Assembly: GCA_021817045.1 (NCBI GenBank)
Contig: JAKAWG010000021.1
Span: forward strand, 1-61,689
Direction of reading: 5' to 3'
Origin: Acidobacteriota bacterium
Lineage (GTDB): Bacteria > Acidobacteriota > Terriglobia > UBA7540
Length of the DNA: 61,689 nt
In this document: positions 16,307 to 25,873 of the stretch, piece after piece
Layout of the letters: every line of letters starts with the position of its first letter
How positions within the stretch are numbered: the stretch's first letter is position 1
The notes under the pieces: model-generated
What the model was told of the DNA's origin: nothing
The model's input: the letters and a program-made list of their open reading frames with translations, nothing else
Database searches by the model: none
Made by a program: the position numbers and the translations under genes

Positions 16307-17128
16307 ATGGTTGACAAAACGCGCGCAAAGCGTGGCAGGGGCGTCTCGCCCGTGACTGCTGATGCGGGAAATACCCGTGTCACCCCGGACGTGTGTAATT
16401 TTTCGCACGAGGTATCCGCGGACCTGCTTGCCATCGCCCGGAGGCTTTGCCCGCCGCGTCCGGTGGTTTGTGATATTGGAAGCCGGGATGCCCTCGACGG
16501 ACTTTGCCTGTGCAAGAGCCTCGATGCAACCGAATGTCACATCTTTGAGCCTAATCCTTCCGCTATTGAGCTCTGCCAGGCCAACATCGCCCGATATGGG
16601 AAAGGATGCAAAGTCTTTTTTAATCCCGTTGCCCTTACCGACAACCCAGGTCCCGTCAGCTTCTTCGCAGTCAATGCGGGCAAGTCCGACAATAAGGATA
16701 TTGGTTTCTCTTCGCTCTTCCCGGTGAACCCCGCCTATGCCTCAAAGCGTCGCGGTGCGATTGTCCAGGATCGGATAACCGTCACCGGGACGACCCTCGA
16801 CTTGTACTTTCGGAACCGGCAGAATCAGCCGGATCTTCTGTGGATCGACGTCGAAGGCGCAGAAAAGCTGGTTCTGAACGGGGCACAAGAAACCTTGCGG
16901 CACGTCGCTTTGATCCACATCGAGGTGTCGTTCCGTCCCATGCAGACCGGCAAACCGCTCTTCTGGGAGATCGATTCCTTTCTTCGGGAAAGTAACTTCA
17001 GGCTAGTCAAGTTCATCGGGGTTTCACGCGCAATGGCGTTTCTAATGGCTAGAAGACTCCTGCCGAACTTGCCCTGGCGGCTGGACGCGGCTTACTGTCG
17101 TGGAACTACCAGCGCGCTCGTTCGTTGA
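16307..17128 (+). CDS. FkbM-family SAM-dependent methyltransferase
   Basis: A 273-residue protein with SAM-binding motif I (VVCDIGSRDALDG), an acidic second strand (ECHIFEPNPSAIELC) and the FkbM signature LLWIDVEGAEKLVLNGA. FkbM proteins usually O-methylate sugars or secondary metabolites. The gene begins five bases after the TolC-like gene and may share its transcript, although the two jobs are not obviously linked. The start is the first ATG; a later one is possible because the first 25 residues look poorly conserved. Confidence 0.8.
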   Translation: MVDKTRAKRGRGVSPVTADAGNTRVTPDVCNFSHEVSADLLAIARRLCPPRPVVCDIGSRDALDGLCLCKSLDATECHIFEPNPSAIELCQANIARYGKGCKVFFNPVALTDNPGPVSFFAVNAGKSDNKDIGFSSLFPVNPAYASKRRGAIVQDRITVTGTTLDLYFRNRQNQPDLLWIDVEGAEKLVLNGAQETLRHVALIHIEVSFRPMQTGKPLFWEIDSFLRESNFRLVKFIGVSRAMAFLMARRLLPNLPWRLDAAYCRGTTSALVR

Positions 17129-17151
17129 CATTCCTTCCCTGTTAAGCTGCA

Positions 17152-18846
17152 ATGAGTGACATGGCAAAGAGCTCGGTTGTTCCTGAGAGGCGTCCGAGCG
17201 AGGCCGAGCAGAAGTGGCGCAAAGATGTTCTAAAGACGGCCCTTAGCGTCTCGCGGGACCGGCAGGCCGTATTTACCACGGTATCTGGCACGCCGGTCGA
17301 GCGCCTTTACACGTCCGCCGACCTGCCGGATTTTGATTACAAGCGCGAACTTGGCAACCCCGGCGAGTTCCCATTCACTCGCGGCATCCATTCGACCATG
17401 TACCGCGGGAAGCCCTGGACCATGCGTCAGTTCAGCGGATTCGGAACGCCGGAAGAAACTAATCGGCGGCTACGGTATCTGCTCCAACAGGGACAAACCG
17501 GACTTTCGATCGCGTTCGATCTGCCCACGCTGATGGGTTACGACAGCGATCATCCGCTGGCCGAAGGCGAGGTGGGCAAGTGCGGCGTGGCGGTATCGTC
17601 CTTGGAAGACATGGAAACGCTCTTCCGCGGTATTCCGCTCGAAACCGTCAGCGTTTCTATGACAATCAATTCGCCGGCGGCGCCGGTGTGGGCGATGTAT
17701 TTAGTGACGGCGGAAAAGGCTGGCGCAGACTCGAAGAAGCTATCAGGAACGCTCCAAAACGACATTCTCAAAGAATATATCGCGCAGAAGGAGTATATCT
17801 TCCCTCCCGCACCTTCGATGCGTCTCGCGGTGGATGCGATCGCATTCGCGGCGCGCGAAACGCCGCGCTGGAATCCAATTTCGATCAGCGGTTATCACAT
17901 CCGCGAAGCTGGGGCGACGGCGGTGCAGGAACTGGCATTCACGCTGCGCGACGGCATTGAGTACGTCGAATGGGCGCTCAAGGCTGGGCTCAGCGTGGAC
18001 GATTTTGCGCCGCGCCTGAGCTTTTTCTTTGATTCGCACAACGACCTTTTTGAAGAAGTCGCAAAGTTCCGGGCCGCGCGCAAAGTCTGGGCGCACGTCT
18101 GCCGCGAGCGCTTCAGAGCCAGCGATCCCCGCTCCTGGCGGTGCCGATTTCACGTGCAAACGGCGGGCTGTTCGCTCACCGCGCAGCAGCCTTATAACAA
18201 CGTAGTGCGCACCGCGGTGCAGGCGCTTGCGGCCGTGCTCGGCGGCGGACAATCCCTGCACACGAATGCCCTCGACGAAGCCTGGGCGCTGCCTACCGAA
18301 AACTCCGCGCGCCTCGCCCTGCGCACCCAGCAGGTGCTCGCCCACGAAAGTGGTTTGACCGAAGTTGTCGACCCGCTCGGCGGATCCTACGTGGTAGAAA
18401 GGATGACGCTTGAAGCCGAGCGAGCCTGCTACGAATACTTTGAAAGAATCGATGCTCTTGGAGGTATGGTGGCGGCGATCGAGAAAGGATTTCCGCAGAA
18501 GGAAATCCACGAATCCGCTTATACCTATCAGCGAGCCGTAGAGCGGAAAGACAGGATTGTGGTGGGCGTCAATGAGTTTTTCGGTGGCAACGAGCGACCC
18601 GTTGAAACGCTCGGCATCGACGAAGACGCAGCTTCCGAACAACGGCGGAGGCTGGCAGAGTTGCGGAACCGCCGCGATGAGGCAAAGGTGCGCCGCGCGC
18701 TGGATGCACTCGCTCGCGCCGCGGCAGGCAACGAAAACCTGATGCCCCTTCTTATTGAATGCGCTCGCGCCTACGCGACACTGGGTGAAATGTGTGATGT
18801 GCTGCGTGGCGTCTTCGGCGTTTACCAAGAGCCGGGATTTTGGTAG
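17152..18846 (+). CDS. Acyl-CoA mutase large (substrate-binding) subunit, methylmalonyl-CoA mutase family
   Basis: A 564-residue TIM-barrel subunit of a coenzyme B12-dependent mutase. It has [57 protein letters not shown] with the active-site His, and [14 protein letters not shown]. The B12-binding domain is missing and is supplied by the next gene, whose ATG lies six bases beyond this stop. Methylmalonyl-CoA/succinyl-CoA interconversion is the default role, but isobutyryl-CoA-type mutases have the same split architecture, so no symbol is given. No accessory GTPase gene (MeaB-type) is visible nearby. Confidence 0.88.
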   Translation: MSDMAKSSVVPERRPSEAEQKWRKDVLKTALSVSRDRQAVFTTVSGTPVERLYTSADLPDFDYKRELGNPGEFPFTRGIHSTMYRGKPWTMRQFSGFGTPEETNRRLRYLLQQGQTGLSIAFDLPTLMGYDSDHPLAEGEVGKCGVAVSSLEDMETLFRGIPLETVSVSMTINSPAAPVWAMYLVTAEKAGADSKKLSGTLQNDILKEYIAQKEYIFPPAPSMRLAVDAIAFAARETPRWNPISISGYHIREAGATAVQELAFTLRDGIEYVEWALKAGLSVDDFAPRLSFFFDSHNDLFEEVAKFRAARKVWAHVCRERFRASDPRSWRCRFHVQTAGCSLTAQQPYNNVVRTAVQALAAVLGGGQSLHTNALDEAWALPTENSARLALRTQQVLAHESGLTEVVDPLGGSYVVERMTLEAERACYEYFERIDALGGMVAAIEKGFPQKEIHESAYTYQRAVERKDRIVVGVNEFFGGNERPVETLGIDEDAASEQRRRLAELRNRRDEAKVRRALDALARAAAGNENLMPLLIECARAYATLGEMCDVLRGVFGVYQEPGFW

Positions 18847-18851
18847 ATTCA

Positions 18852-19274
18852 ATGGCGGTTATGCCTCATCGCCCTATTCGCGTCCTTGTTGCGAAACCCG
18901 GTTTGGACGGCCACGATCGGGGGGCCAGAATTGTTGCTCGCGCGTTACGCGATGCCGGGATGGAGGTGATCTACACCGGCTTGCGCCAGACTCCCGAACA
19001 GATTGCCAATGCCGCCCGAGATGAAGATGTGGACGCGATCGGCGTTTCCATTCTATCTGGCGCCCATAACACCCTGGTTCCACGCATCTGCGCCTTGCTC
19101 CGCGAGCACGGTATGGACGAGGTGCTGGTAGTCGTCGGCGGCATCATCCCCCTGGAAGACGTGCCGCTGCTGAAAAAGGCCGGCGTCACAGAGATTTTCC
19201 AGCCCGGCTCTTCCACCCAGGACATCATCAACTTCATTCGCAATCACGTTCACCGCGCGGAGCCCGTCGCCTAA
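18852..19274 (+). CDS. B12-binding small subunit of the acyl-CoA mutase
   Basis: A protein of about 140 residues with the cobalamin signature DGHDRG (D-x-H-x-x-G, His as lower axial cobalt ligand), [14 protein letters not shown] and [27 protein letters not shown]. It corresponds to the C-terminal domain of one-chain methylmalonyl-CoA mutases. The ATG at 18852 is preferred over the upstream TTG at 18840 that overlaps the previous stop; ATG 18861 is also possible. It pairs with the large subunit just upstream. Confidence 0.9.
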   Translation: MAVMPHRPIRVLVAKPGLDGHDRGARIVARALRDAGMEVIYTGLRQTPEQIANAARDEDVDAIGVSILSGAHNTLVPRICALLREHGMDEVLVVVGGIIPLEDVPLLKKAGVTEIFQPGSSTQDIINFIRNHVHRAEPVA

Positions 19275-19387
19275 AACCCATAGCCCATGACCTGGCTACC
19301 GAAAGCAACCCTCGATACGGCTTTTTGACCGGTCTCACAGCGCTGTGGCATAATGCGGCTAGTGAATTACAAGCAAGGCCGAGGACA

Positions 19388-21463
19388 ATGCGAAAAATTC
19401 TGACGACAACAGGGTTTTCATTGACCCTATTTTTGTTCTGCGCTGGCGTGGCGGTCGGTGCCGCTTCGCATGAGGAGTCTAAAAGCCCCGCCGAAGCGAC
19501 CGCAGCTTCTCCCGCTCCGGATCACGCCGGTTCTTACTATCACTTCATGCTGGCGCGGCGTTATGAGGAACTCGCGGGCATTTACAACCGCAGCGACTAC
19601 GTGCAACGCGCCATTTCCGAATACAAGCAGGCCATCGCGGACGATCCCGCTTCCCTTTTTCTTCACATTCAATTAGGTGACCTTTATTGGCGCGTCGGCC
19701 AGGTTGGCGACGGAGTGCAGGAAGCGAAATATGTCCTCAAACGTAATCCCGACGATCTGGAAGCTCACCGGCTGCTTGCGACGATTTACCTGCACGACCT
19801 GAGCGGCGCTGAGGGGCAAGCAGAACAGAAGTTAACGCTGGAAAGGGCCATCCAGGAGTATGAGGCGATCACGCGGTTGGCACCCTCCGACACGCGCTCT
19901 GCCGTTCTGCTGGCGCGTCTGTACGCATTGGACAATCAGTCCGCGAAGTCCGAAGCGCTTTTCGAGAAGATCTTGAGCACACATCCCGACTCGATAAGCG
20001 CGCTCACAAATTTAGGCAGAGTTTACATCGACCACGAGGAGTACAAGCAGGCGATTGCCTTCTTTGAGAAGATTCCTGCCGGCCAGCGCGGTCCGGGTAT
20101 CGCCGCGATGCTCGGATTCGCGTACTCGCAGACAGGTGACTACGAAAAAGCTGCCCAGAATTTCCGCAGCGCCGTTGATGCCGACCCTCAGAACATTGAC
20201 ATACGCCGGCAGTATGCCGACGCGTTGATGCGCTCCGGGAAATTGGATGCGGCAAAGGCGCAGTTTGAGACCATTCTGAAAGAACATTCGCAGGACGGAC
20301 TGAGCCATCTGCGCCTGGCGCAAATCGCTCAAGCACAGGGCCGCTTCCCAGAAGCGACGCAACTTCTGGCGGAGGCGGCCAAGCTTCTTCCTACTGACAT
20401 GAGAGTGACTTACCAGCAAGCGCTGCTCGATGCGGCGATCGGGAATAACGCGTCGGCGATTCAAATCCTAAATGGGTTGCTTGAACACACAAAGAGCGCG
20501 AACGGGAAGTATACGAGTGCCGCCGCCAGTAACCGCGCGGTGTTTCTGAAGCAACTGGGTGCGATCTATCGCTCCCAGGGAAAATATGACCAAGCGCTGG
20601 CTGCGTACCGCGAGGTTGTCACCCTTGGCCCCGACCAGGCTCCGCGCGGCGAGGAACTAATCGTCGAAACTCTGGACTTGGCTGGCCGCCGCGCGCAAGC
20701 GATCGAGGAAGCCAATCAAGCCATCAATAAATATCCGAATGACCGTTCGCTCCGGTTGGAGCGAGCCTCACTGCTGGGCGAGCAAGGACACGTCAACGAA
20801 GCTATCGGCCAACTCCGGGACCTCCTTGTCAAGAAGTCAGGCAACGATGTCCGCGTCGAACTAGCCATCGTGCAGGTCTATTCACGGGCCAAACAGTATC
20901 GGAAGGCTCAGGCGGAGCTTAATTCGGTCCTGCAGCAGGACCTGAAACCTGACGACCGGGAATTCGCCCAATTTCTGCTTGGATCGGTTTATGAGAGACA
21001 GAAGAAGTACGACCTAGCTGAGAAAGAATTCAAGAAGGTGCTCGCAACTGACCCCCTGAATGCGGAAGCGTTCAACTATCTCGGCTATATGCTGGCAGAT
21101 CGAGGAGTTCAGTTACAGGAGAGCGTGAAGTACATCCAAAAAGCTCTACAGCTCGACCCGAGTAACGGCGCTTATCTGGACAGTCTCGGCTGGGCGTATT
21201 TCAAGATGGCGCGGTACAATATGGCGCGCGCTCCTCTTGAAAAGGCCGCGAAGCTGCTCTCGAACGATCCTACTGTGCTGGATCACCTTGGTCAGCTTTA
21301 TGTGAAACTAGGTCTCCCTCGCCAGGCGGCGCAGGAATGGCAGCGAGCGCTCAAGAACTGGCCCAACTCGAACGACAGTGACTTCGACGCGGCACGCGCG
21401 GCCAAGCTTCAGAAGCGCCTCTCTCAGCTAGAGCGCCATCTTTCCAAAGATCAAAAGATGTGA
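19388..21463 (+). CDS. Exported TPR-repeat protein
   Basis: A 691-residue protein. A signal peptide (MRKILTTTGFSLTLFLFCAGVAVGA) is followed by many tetratricopeptide repeats, such as AISALTNLGRVYIDHEEYKQAIAFF-type units and the C-terminal LGYMLADRG...LGWAYFKMARYNMA pairs typical of large bacterial TPR lipoprotein-like scaffolds. It would act in the periplasm as a protein-interaction platform. The ATG at 19388 was chosen because it begins the signal peptide; the open frame extends 21 codons upstream without export features. It lies 31 bp upstream of ispE. Confidence 0.8.
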   Translation: MRKILTTTGFSLTLFLFCAGVAVGAASHEESKSPAEATAASPAPDHAGSYYHFMLARRYEELAGIYNRSDYVQRAISEYKQAIADDPASLFLHIQLGDLYWRVGQVGDGVQEAKYVLKRNPDDLEAHRLLATIYLHDLSGAEGQAEQKLTLERAIQEYEAITRLAPSDTRSAVLLARLYALDNQSAKSEALFEKILSTHPDSISALTNLGRVYIDHEEYKQAIAFFEKIPAGQRGPGIAAMLGFAYSQTGDYEKAAQNFRSAVDADPQNIDIRRQYADALMRSGKLDAAKAQFETILKEHSQDGLSHLRLAQIAQAQGRFPEATQLLAEAAKLLPTDMRVTYQQALLDAAIGNNASAIQILNGLLEHTKSANGKYTSAAASNRAVFLKQLGAIYRSQGKYDQALAAYREVVTLGPDQAPRGEELIVETLDLAGRRAQAIEEANQAINKYPNDRSLRLERASLLGEQGHVNEAIGQLRDLLVKKSGNDVRVELAIVQVYSRAKQYRKAQAELNSVLQQDLKPDDREFAQFLLGSVYERQKKYDLAEKEFKKVLATDPLNAEAFNYLGYMLADRGVQLQESVKYIQKALQLDPSNGAYLDSLGWAYFKMARYNMARAPLEKAAKLLSNDPTVLDHLGQLYVKLGLPRQAAQEWQRALKNWPNSNDSDFDAARAAKLQKRLSQLERHLSKDQKM

Positions 21464-21494
21464 GCGGGATGCCTTCGGATTTTCGGTCCCTGCC

Positions 21495-22400
21495 TTGAGC
21501 CACGCCATCCGCGTCCGCGCCTTTGCAAAGATCAATCTGGGATTGAAAGTCCTCTTTCCGCGTCGTGACGGCTACCACGAAATCCGCACCATTTATCAAA
21601 GCGTGTCGCTCCACGACCGTCTGAAAATCGGCCTGCGGCGGGGACCCGGAATCACCATCGATTGCGACGATCCTGCCGTTCCTGCCGGGCACGACAACTT
21701 GGTCTACCGCGCCTGCGAGGCCTGGAGAGCGGCGCGGAACTATGCCGGAGGCGTTGAGATCGAACTTCAGAAATGTATTCCGGTCGGGGGCGGCCTGGGC
21801 GGAGGGAGCAGTGATGCCGCCGCCACGCTGATGGGGATTGAACGGTTGACGGGAGACCGACTGGACTTTCCGGCACGTCTGCGCCTGGCGGCATCGCTTG
21901 GCTCCGACGTGCCGTTCTTTCTCGTTGGCGGCCGAGCCATTGGGTGCGGCCGCGGTGAAGAGATCTATCCGCTCCCCGATCTTTCCTCCCGGTTGTGCGT
22001 GATCGTACATCCAGGTATTCCGGTATCAACACCGGAAGCTTACCGGGAGCTCGGCTTGAGCTTGACAGAAGCTCGGGAAAAACGTAACGTAGATAGCTTC
22101 GGTGCGTGGTCACAATTTTCCCTGTTGGATTGGGGACCGGCCGAAAACGACTTTGAGCGCGTCGTTTTCGCGAGGTGGCCAGAACTGGGCGCTATCAAGA
22201 ACCAGTTCATCCGGGCCGGAACCGAAACCGCATTGCTGAGCGGCAGCGGCTCAGCTGTCTACGCTGTCTTCGATTCCGCCCGTAAATTGAATCAGGTTTC
22301 CAGAACCATTCCACGGGGGTGGGCTGCGTTCCGTACGAGAACCCTCCGCCGGCGGGAGTTTCAACGCCTGTTGTTTCAGGTGTCGCCGAGGCGCCCTTGA
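21495..22400 (+). CDS. ispE: 4-diphosphocytidyl-2-C-methyl-D-erythritol kinase
   Basis: A 301-residue GHMP kinase of the MEP isoprenoid pathway, which phosphorylates the 2-hydroxyl of CDP-ME. Motif 1 is RAFAKINLGLKV and includes the catalytic Lys. Motif 2 is PVGGGLGGGSSDAAATL and includes the catalytic Asp. Motif 3 is LLSGSGSAVYAVF. Translation appears to start at a TTG (21495), since no ATG precedes the conserved N-terminus in frame. tRNA-Gln follows 13 bp downstream. Confidence 0.92.
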   Translation: MSHAIRVRAFAKINLGLKVLFPRRDGYHEIRTIYQSVSLHDRLKIGLRRGPGITIDCDDPAVPAGHDNLVYRACEAWRAARNYAGGVEIELQKCIPVGGGLGGGSSDAAATLMGIERLTGDRLDFPARLRLAASLGSDVPFFLVGGRAIGCGRGEEIYPLPDLSSRLCVIVHPGIPVSTPEAYRELGLSLTEAREKRNVDSFGAWSQFSLLDWGPAENDFERVVFARWPELGAIKNQFIRAGTETALLSGSGSAVYAVFDSARKLNQVSRTIPRGWAAFRTRTLRRREFQRLLFQVSPRRP

Positions 22401-22413
22401 GTGAACAAGGTGC

Positions 22414-22487
22414 TGGGAGGTCGTCCAGTGGTAGGACACATGCCTTTGGAGCATGGAACCCTGGTTCGAATCCAGGCCTCCCAGCCA
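22414..22487 (+). tRNA. tRNA-Gln (anticodon TTG)
   Basis: A 74-nt cloverleaf with acceptor TGGGAGG/CCTCCCA, anticodon stem CATGC/GCATG with loop CTTTGGA (anticodon TTG), T arm CCTGG-TTCGAAT-CCAGG, and an encoded CCA. It lies between ispE and prs on the same strand. Confidence 0.95.
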
Positions 22488-22669
22488 GATAGCCAGCGCC
22501 GCGCTCGACCCGTGGGCGGAGAGGCCATCAAATTTTGCTTGTCGATTGCTTTGCAGTCATTGAAGCATTACACGGCGCCCTACCCCGGCTGAGCCGGCAC
22601 CACAGACTCAGGCGCAAATTGTGGGCAGAGCGGGCGGCTATCTAACGCGGAGGTTGCGAGTTCCACGAC

Positions 22670-23623
22670 ATGGCGGATCACAGACTCCATTCGCTTAAAG
22701 TTTTTTCCGGAAACGCGCATCCAGAGCTGGCGAAAGAAATCTGTTCGTACCTGAAAGTTCCTTTAGGCAAGGCTCATATCGATCGCTTCCCGGACGGTGA
22801 AGTACGGCTGCAGATTCTTGAGAACGTGCGGGGCACTGACGTGTTTGTGATCCAGCCTACCTGCCGGCCTGTGAATGACAACTTGGTGGAACTCCTCATC
22901 TTGCTCGACGCCTTCCGGAGGGCGTCAGCCGACCGAATTACGGCCGTGATGCCCTTCTACGGTTATGCTCGCCAGGATCGCAAGGACAGGCCTCGCGTTC
23001 CGATTTCTGCCAAGCTGGTGGCGGACCTGCTCACTTCGGCTGGGGCGAACCGTATTTTAGCGATGGACTTGCACGCCGGCCAGATTCAGGGCTATTTCAA
23101 CATACCCGTCGATCATCTTTATGCGACACCGGTAACCGTGGATTACTTTCGCAAGCTAAAGCTGAGCAACGTAGCGGTGGTTTCGCCGGACCCCGGTGGT
23201 GTTGAGCGCGCGCGCGCGTTCGCCAAGCGCCTCGATGCACCCCTGGCCATCATCGACAAACGCCGGGAGGACGCCCATACGGTCGAGGTAATGAACGTGA
23301 TTGGGCGCGTCGAAGGCAAAACCTGTCTGATCGTGGACGATATGATTGACACCGGCGGGACGCTGGTTCATAGCGCGCAGGCGCTGCTGAATAACGGCGC
23401 CCGGCAGGTCTACGCCTGCTGCACACACGGGGTCTTTGCCGATGAGGCGATCCAAAAGATCGCGGCATCCCCGCTCACCCAACTGATTGCAACCAACTCG
23501 ATTCCCATTAGCGAAGAAGGAAAGGCTTGCAAGAAGATCAGAGTGCTGAGCGTAGCCAAGCTGCTCGCGACGGCCATCCGTTCGATTCACGAGGAAACGT
23601 CTGTAAGCAAGCTGTTCATCTGA
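22670..23623 (+). CDS. prs: Ribose-phosphate pyrophosphokinase (PRPP synthetase)
   Basis: A 317-residue class I enzyme making PRPP from ribose 5-phosphate and ATP for nucleotide, histidine and tryptophan synthesis. It has the flexible loop GYARQDRKDRPR, the divalent-cation signature DLHAGQIQGYFNIPVDHL, and the PRPP loop LIVDDMIDTGGTL. Length and start are canonical. It heads a translation and replication gene run (rplY, pth, rpsF, rpsR, rplI, dnaB, alr). Confidence 0.96.
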   Translation: MADHRLHSLKVFSGNAHPELAKEICSYLKVPLGKAHIDRFPDGEVRLQILENVRGTDVFVIQPTCRPVNDNLVELLILLDAFRRASADRITAVMPFYGYARQDRKDRPRVPISAKLVADLLTSAGANRILAMDLHAGQIQGYFNIPVDHLYATPVTVDYFRKLKLSNVAVVSPDPGGVERARAFAKRLDAPLAIIDKRREDAHTVEVMNVIGRVEGKTCLIVDDMIDTGGTLVHSAQALLNNGARQVYACCTHGVFADEAIQKIAASPLTQLIATNSIPISEEGKACKKIRVLSVAKLLATAIRSIHEETSVSKLFI

Positions 23624-23648
23624 ACAGAGATTGAAGGAGCAGGCTCCT

Positions 23649-24323
23649 ATGGCCCAAGCAGTGAAGATCGAGGCTGAATTGAGGCAGGAACGCGGCAAGA
23701 ACGCGGCCCGGCGACTCCGGCGCCGCGGACGCCTGCCGTGCATGGTCTATGGCGGCGGAGGAGAGGCGGTTGCGGTTGCGGTGGACCCCAAGGCGCTTGC
23801 CTCCATCCTGCACTCAGAAGCCGGACACAACGCCTTGGTTAACATGGAGATTCGCGGTGGCGAGACCGTGCGTGTGATCCTCAAAGAATGGCAGCAGGAG
23901 CCCGTCAAAGGTACGGTTTTACACGTGGATTTCCTCCGGGTCTCCCGAGATACGCGCCTTAAGGTCAAGGTTCCTATTCACGCCGTCGGCGAACCCAAGG
24001 GCGTTAAGCTCCAAGGCGGTGTTTTTGAGTTCGTTCTGCGCGAACTGGATGCAGAGTGCTTGCCGGACGACATTCCCGAGACCCTGACCGTGGACGTGAC
24101 GGAGTTGGAAATTGGGCGTCACCTACGCGTGTCGGACCTGGCGGTTGGCCCGAACGTCAAGGTGCTCACGGATCCTGAGCGAGTGGTAGCGCACGTGGTT
24201 GCGCCCAGGCTCGAGGAAGAAAAACCTGCGGAAGTCGCGGAAGTGACAGCGGCCGAGCCGGAGTTGATCCGCAAACCCAAGGCCGAAGAGGAGCCGGGCG
24301 AAGCGGAAACGAAAGAATCTTAG
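23649..24323 (+). CDS. rplY: 50S ribosomal protein L25, long Ctc/TL5 type
   Basis: A 224-residue protein. The N-terminal L25 domain (VKIEAELRQERGKNAARRLRRRGRLPCMVYGGG) binds 5S rRNA. The C-terminal TL5/Ctc beta domain follows (VPIHAVGEPKGVKLQGG, LPDDIPETLTVDVTELEIG). It ends in an acidic low-complexity tail rich in E, P and K. The ATG at 23649 is preferred to an in-frame start six codons upstream because a ribosome-binding site (ggagc) sits before it. The order prs-rplY-pth is conserved in many bacteria. Confidence 0.94.
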   Translation: MAQAVKIEAELRQERGKNAARRLRRRGRLPCMVYGGGGEAVAVAVDPKALASILHSEAGHNALVNMEIRGGETVRVILKEWQQEPVKGTVLHVDFLRVSRDTRLKVKVPIHAVGEPKGVKLQGGVFEFVLRELDAECLPDDIPETLTVDVTELEIGRHLRVSDLAVGPNVKVLTDPERVVAHVVAPRLEEEKPAEVAEVTAAEPELIRKPKAEEEPGEAETKES

Positions 24324-24340
24324 CGTTGTGACCCGCGAGC

Positions 24341-24934
24341 GTGGTGGAACCAATAAGTCGCCTGAAGCTGGTGGCGGGCCTAGGCAACCCAGGTTTTGAA
24401 TATGCCATGACACCGCACAACCTTGGTTTCATGGCGGCGGACCGAATCGCTGAGGCCTGGGGTGCGAAGATCTCCAGGCCCGAGAGCCGGTCGCTCACGA
24501 CGCGCGTCCGCATCGATGGTATTGAAGTGATCCTTGCCAAACCGCAAACGTTTATGAACTTGAGCGGGCTGGCGGTGGGCCGGCTGCTTGACAAGTATGA
24601 CGTTGAGGTCAAGGATTTGATCGTACTCGTGGATGATGCCGATTTGCCGTTTGGAACGCTCCGCATCCGCGAGCGAGGCAGCGCCGGCGGACACAACGGC
24701 CTGAAGTCCGTGATTGGCGTAACGCAGTCTGACCGTTTTGCACGCGTGCGGATGGGCGTAAAGCCGGAGCATCCGCTGGAAGATCGCGCCGCTCATGTGC
24801 TTGGCCGCTTCCGCAAGGCTGACTTCGAAACTCTGGCGGCTATGGTTGATCGGGCCGCTGAAGCCGTGGAGTTAATATTGCGGCAAGGCATTCAAGCGGC
24901 GATGAACCGCTATAACCGCCGTGACGCGCCGTGA
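24341..24934 (+). CDS. pth: Peptidyl-tRNA hydrolase
   Basis: A 197-residue enzyme that recycles peptidyl-tRNA released from stalled ribosomes. It has GLGNPGFEYAMTPHNLGF with the catalytic His, PQTFMNLSG with the conserved Asn, VDDADLPFGTLRIRERGSAGGHNGLKS and the HVLGRF signature. The start is a GTG, 17 bp after rplY, and no earlier ATG fits. It is part of the rplY-pth-rpsF run. Confidence 0.95.
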   Translation: MVEPISRLKLVAGLGNPGFEYAMTPHNLGFMAADRIAEAWGAKISRPESRSLTTRVRIDGIEVILAKPQTFMNLSGLAVGRLLDKYDVEVKDLIVLVDDADLPFGTLRIRERGSAGGHNGLKSVIGVTQSDRFARVRMGVKPEHPLEDRAAHVLGRFRKADFETLAAMVDRAAEAVELILRQGIQAAMNRYNRRDAP

Positions 24935-24954
24935 ACCAAAGACCGTGAGGTTTT

Positions 24955-25341
24955 ATGCACCGATATGAAATGATGTTCATTATCCGTCCAGACCTGGCCG
25001 ACGATGAGATTGAAAAGCTTGTGACCCAGATGGAGGGCTACGCCACCGCCGCAGGTGGCAAGGTCGAAAAAAGTGAGAAAATGGGGCGGCGGAGGCTCGC
25101 TTATCGCGTCGAGAAGTACAAAGAAGGCTTCTACGTTCTTTTCTCTCTGGAAGGCGAGCCAGGGGTTGTGGCCGAACTCGAACGCCGCATGAGAGTAGCC
25201 GACTCGGTGATGAAGTTCCTGACAATACGGATCGACGCACAGCAGAAGCGCGGTGCGAAGCTGGCGGCGATCCGGGCACAAAAGGAAACGCGCCGGCGCA
25301 AGCAACCATCCGCTCCGTCGGTCGCACCTGTCCCAGAGTAA
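24955..25341 (+). CDS. rpsF: 30S ribosomal protein S6
   Basis: A 128-residue protein with the S6 fold: [36 protein letters not shown] and MKFLTIRI. The C-terminus is a short basic and Pro/Ser-rich tail. It binds S18 in the small-subunit platform. It starts 20 bp after pth and leads the rpsF-rpsR-rplI group. Confidence 0.95.
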   Translation: MHRYEMMFIIRPDLADDEIEKLVTQMEGYATAAGGKVEKSEKMGRRRLAYRVEKYKEGFYVLFSLEGEPGVVAELERRMRVADSVMKFLTIRIDAQQKRGAKLAAIRAQKETRRRKQPSAPSVAPVPE

Positions 25342-25415
25342 GCCTGACGACACGCGAATGGACCTCGCTGGGACGCGGCCGTGGAGCTTACTGGTCCCCG
25401 ATATTCAAGGACCGG

Positions 25416-25433
25416 GGCACTCCTAAGGGTGCC
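25416..25433 (+). promoter_or_regulatory. Stem-loop in the rpsF-rpsR spacer
   Basis: A seven-pair stem (GGCACTC / GGGTGCC, one G-T pair) with loop ctaa, followed by GCC and the rpsR ribosome-binding site (aaaggag). It could be a processing or autoregulatory structure of this ribosomal operon; S6:S18-binding leaders are known in bacteria but usually precede rpsF. The role is inferred. Confidence 0.35.
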
Positions 25434-25454
25434 GCCACAAAGGAGTTGATCGGA

Positions 25455-25757
25455 ATGCCCAACGCAAGAAAGAACAACCGGCACGAAACACGCCAGGCTC
25501 GACCTGCTGCCTCGGGCGGAGGAGGAGCGAATCGGAAGCAGTTTTATCGTCGCCGCAAGGTGTGTAAGTTCTGTGCGGAGAAAATCGACGTCATCGACTA
25601 CAAGGAAGTCAAGCTTCTCGGCCAATTCGTTTCAGAGCGAGGGAAGATCTTGCCGCGCCGGCTGACGGGCACGTGCTCGCCTCACCAACGCCTGCTGGCC
25701 GTTGCCATCAAGCGTGCTCGAAACATCGCGCTGCTGCCTTTCGCGGCCGCGTTGTAG
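25455..25757 (+). CDS. rpsR: 30S ribosomal protein S18
   Basis: A 100-residue protein with a basic N-terminal extension ([15 protein letters not shown]) and the S18 core: [42 protein letters not shown]. The FCAEK segment has the CxxC pair found in the zinc-binding form of S18. The ATG at 25455 follows an AAAGGAG site by 10 bases. Conserved partner of rpsF and rplI. Confidence 0.95.
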   Translation: MPNARKNNRHETRQARPAASGGGGANRKQFYRRRKVCKFCAEKIDVIDYKEVKLLGQFVSERGKILPRRLTGTCSPHQRLLAVAIKRARNIALLPFAAAL

Positions 25758-25873
25758 AGCAGGACCGTTTCGCGGCTGCCAAGGAGCATTGGCGGGTGCG
25801 GCGCTTCTTAGGGAGCGCGGAGGTACGGCAGCCAGATGCCGCTGCGCGATGACCGAGCATTCAGGAGTAATTT

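Noticed and set aside
17743..18852. 369-codon open frame on the minus strand
   Set aside because: It lies wholly opposite the well-supported acyl-CoA mutase gene and has no recognisable domain; it is a GC-rich antisense shadow.
22401..22592. 63-codon frame over tRNA-Gln
   Set aside because: It overlaps a complete tRNA cloverleaf and has no coding features.
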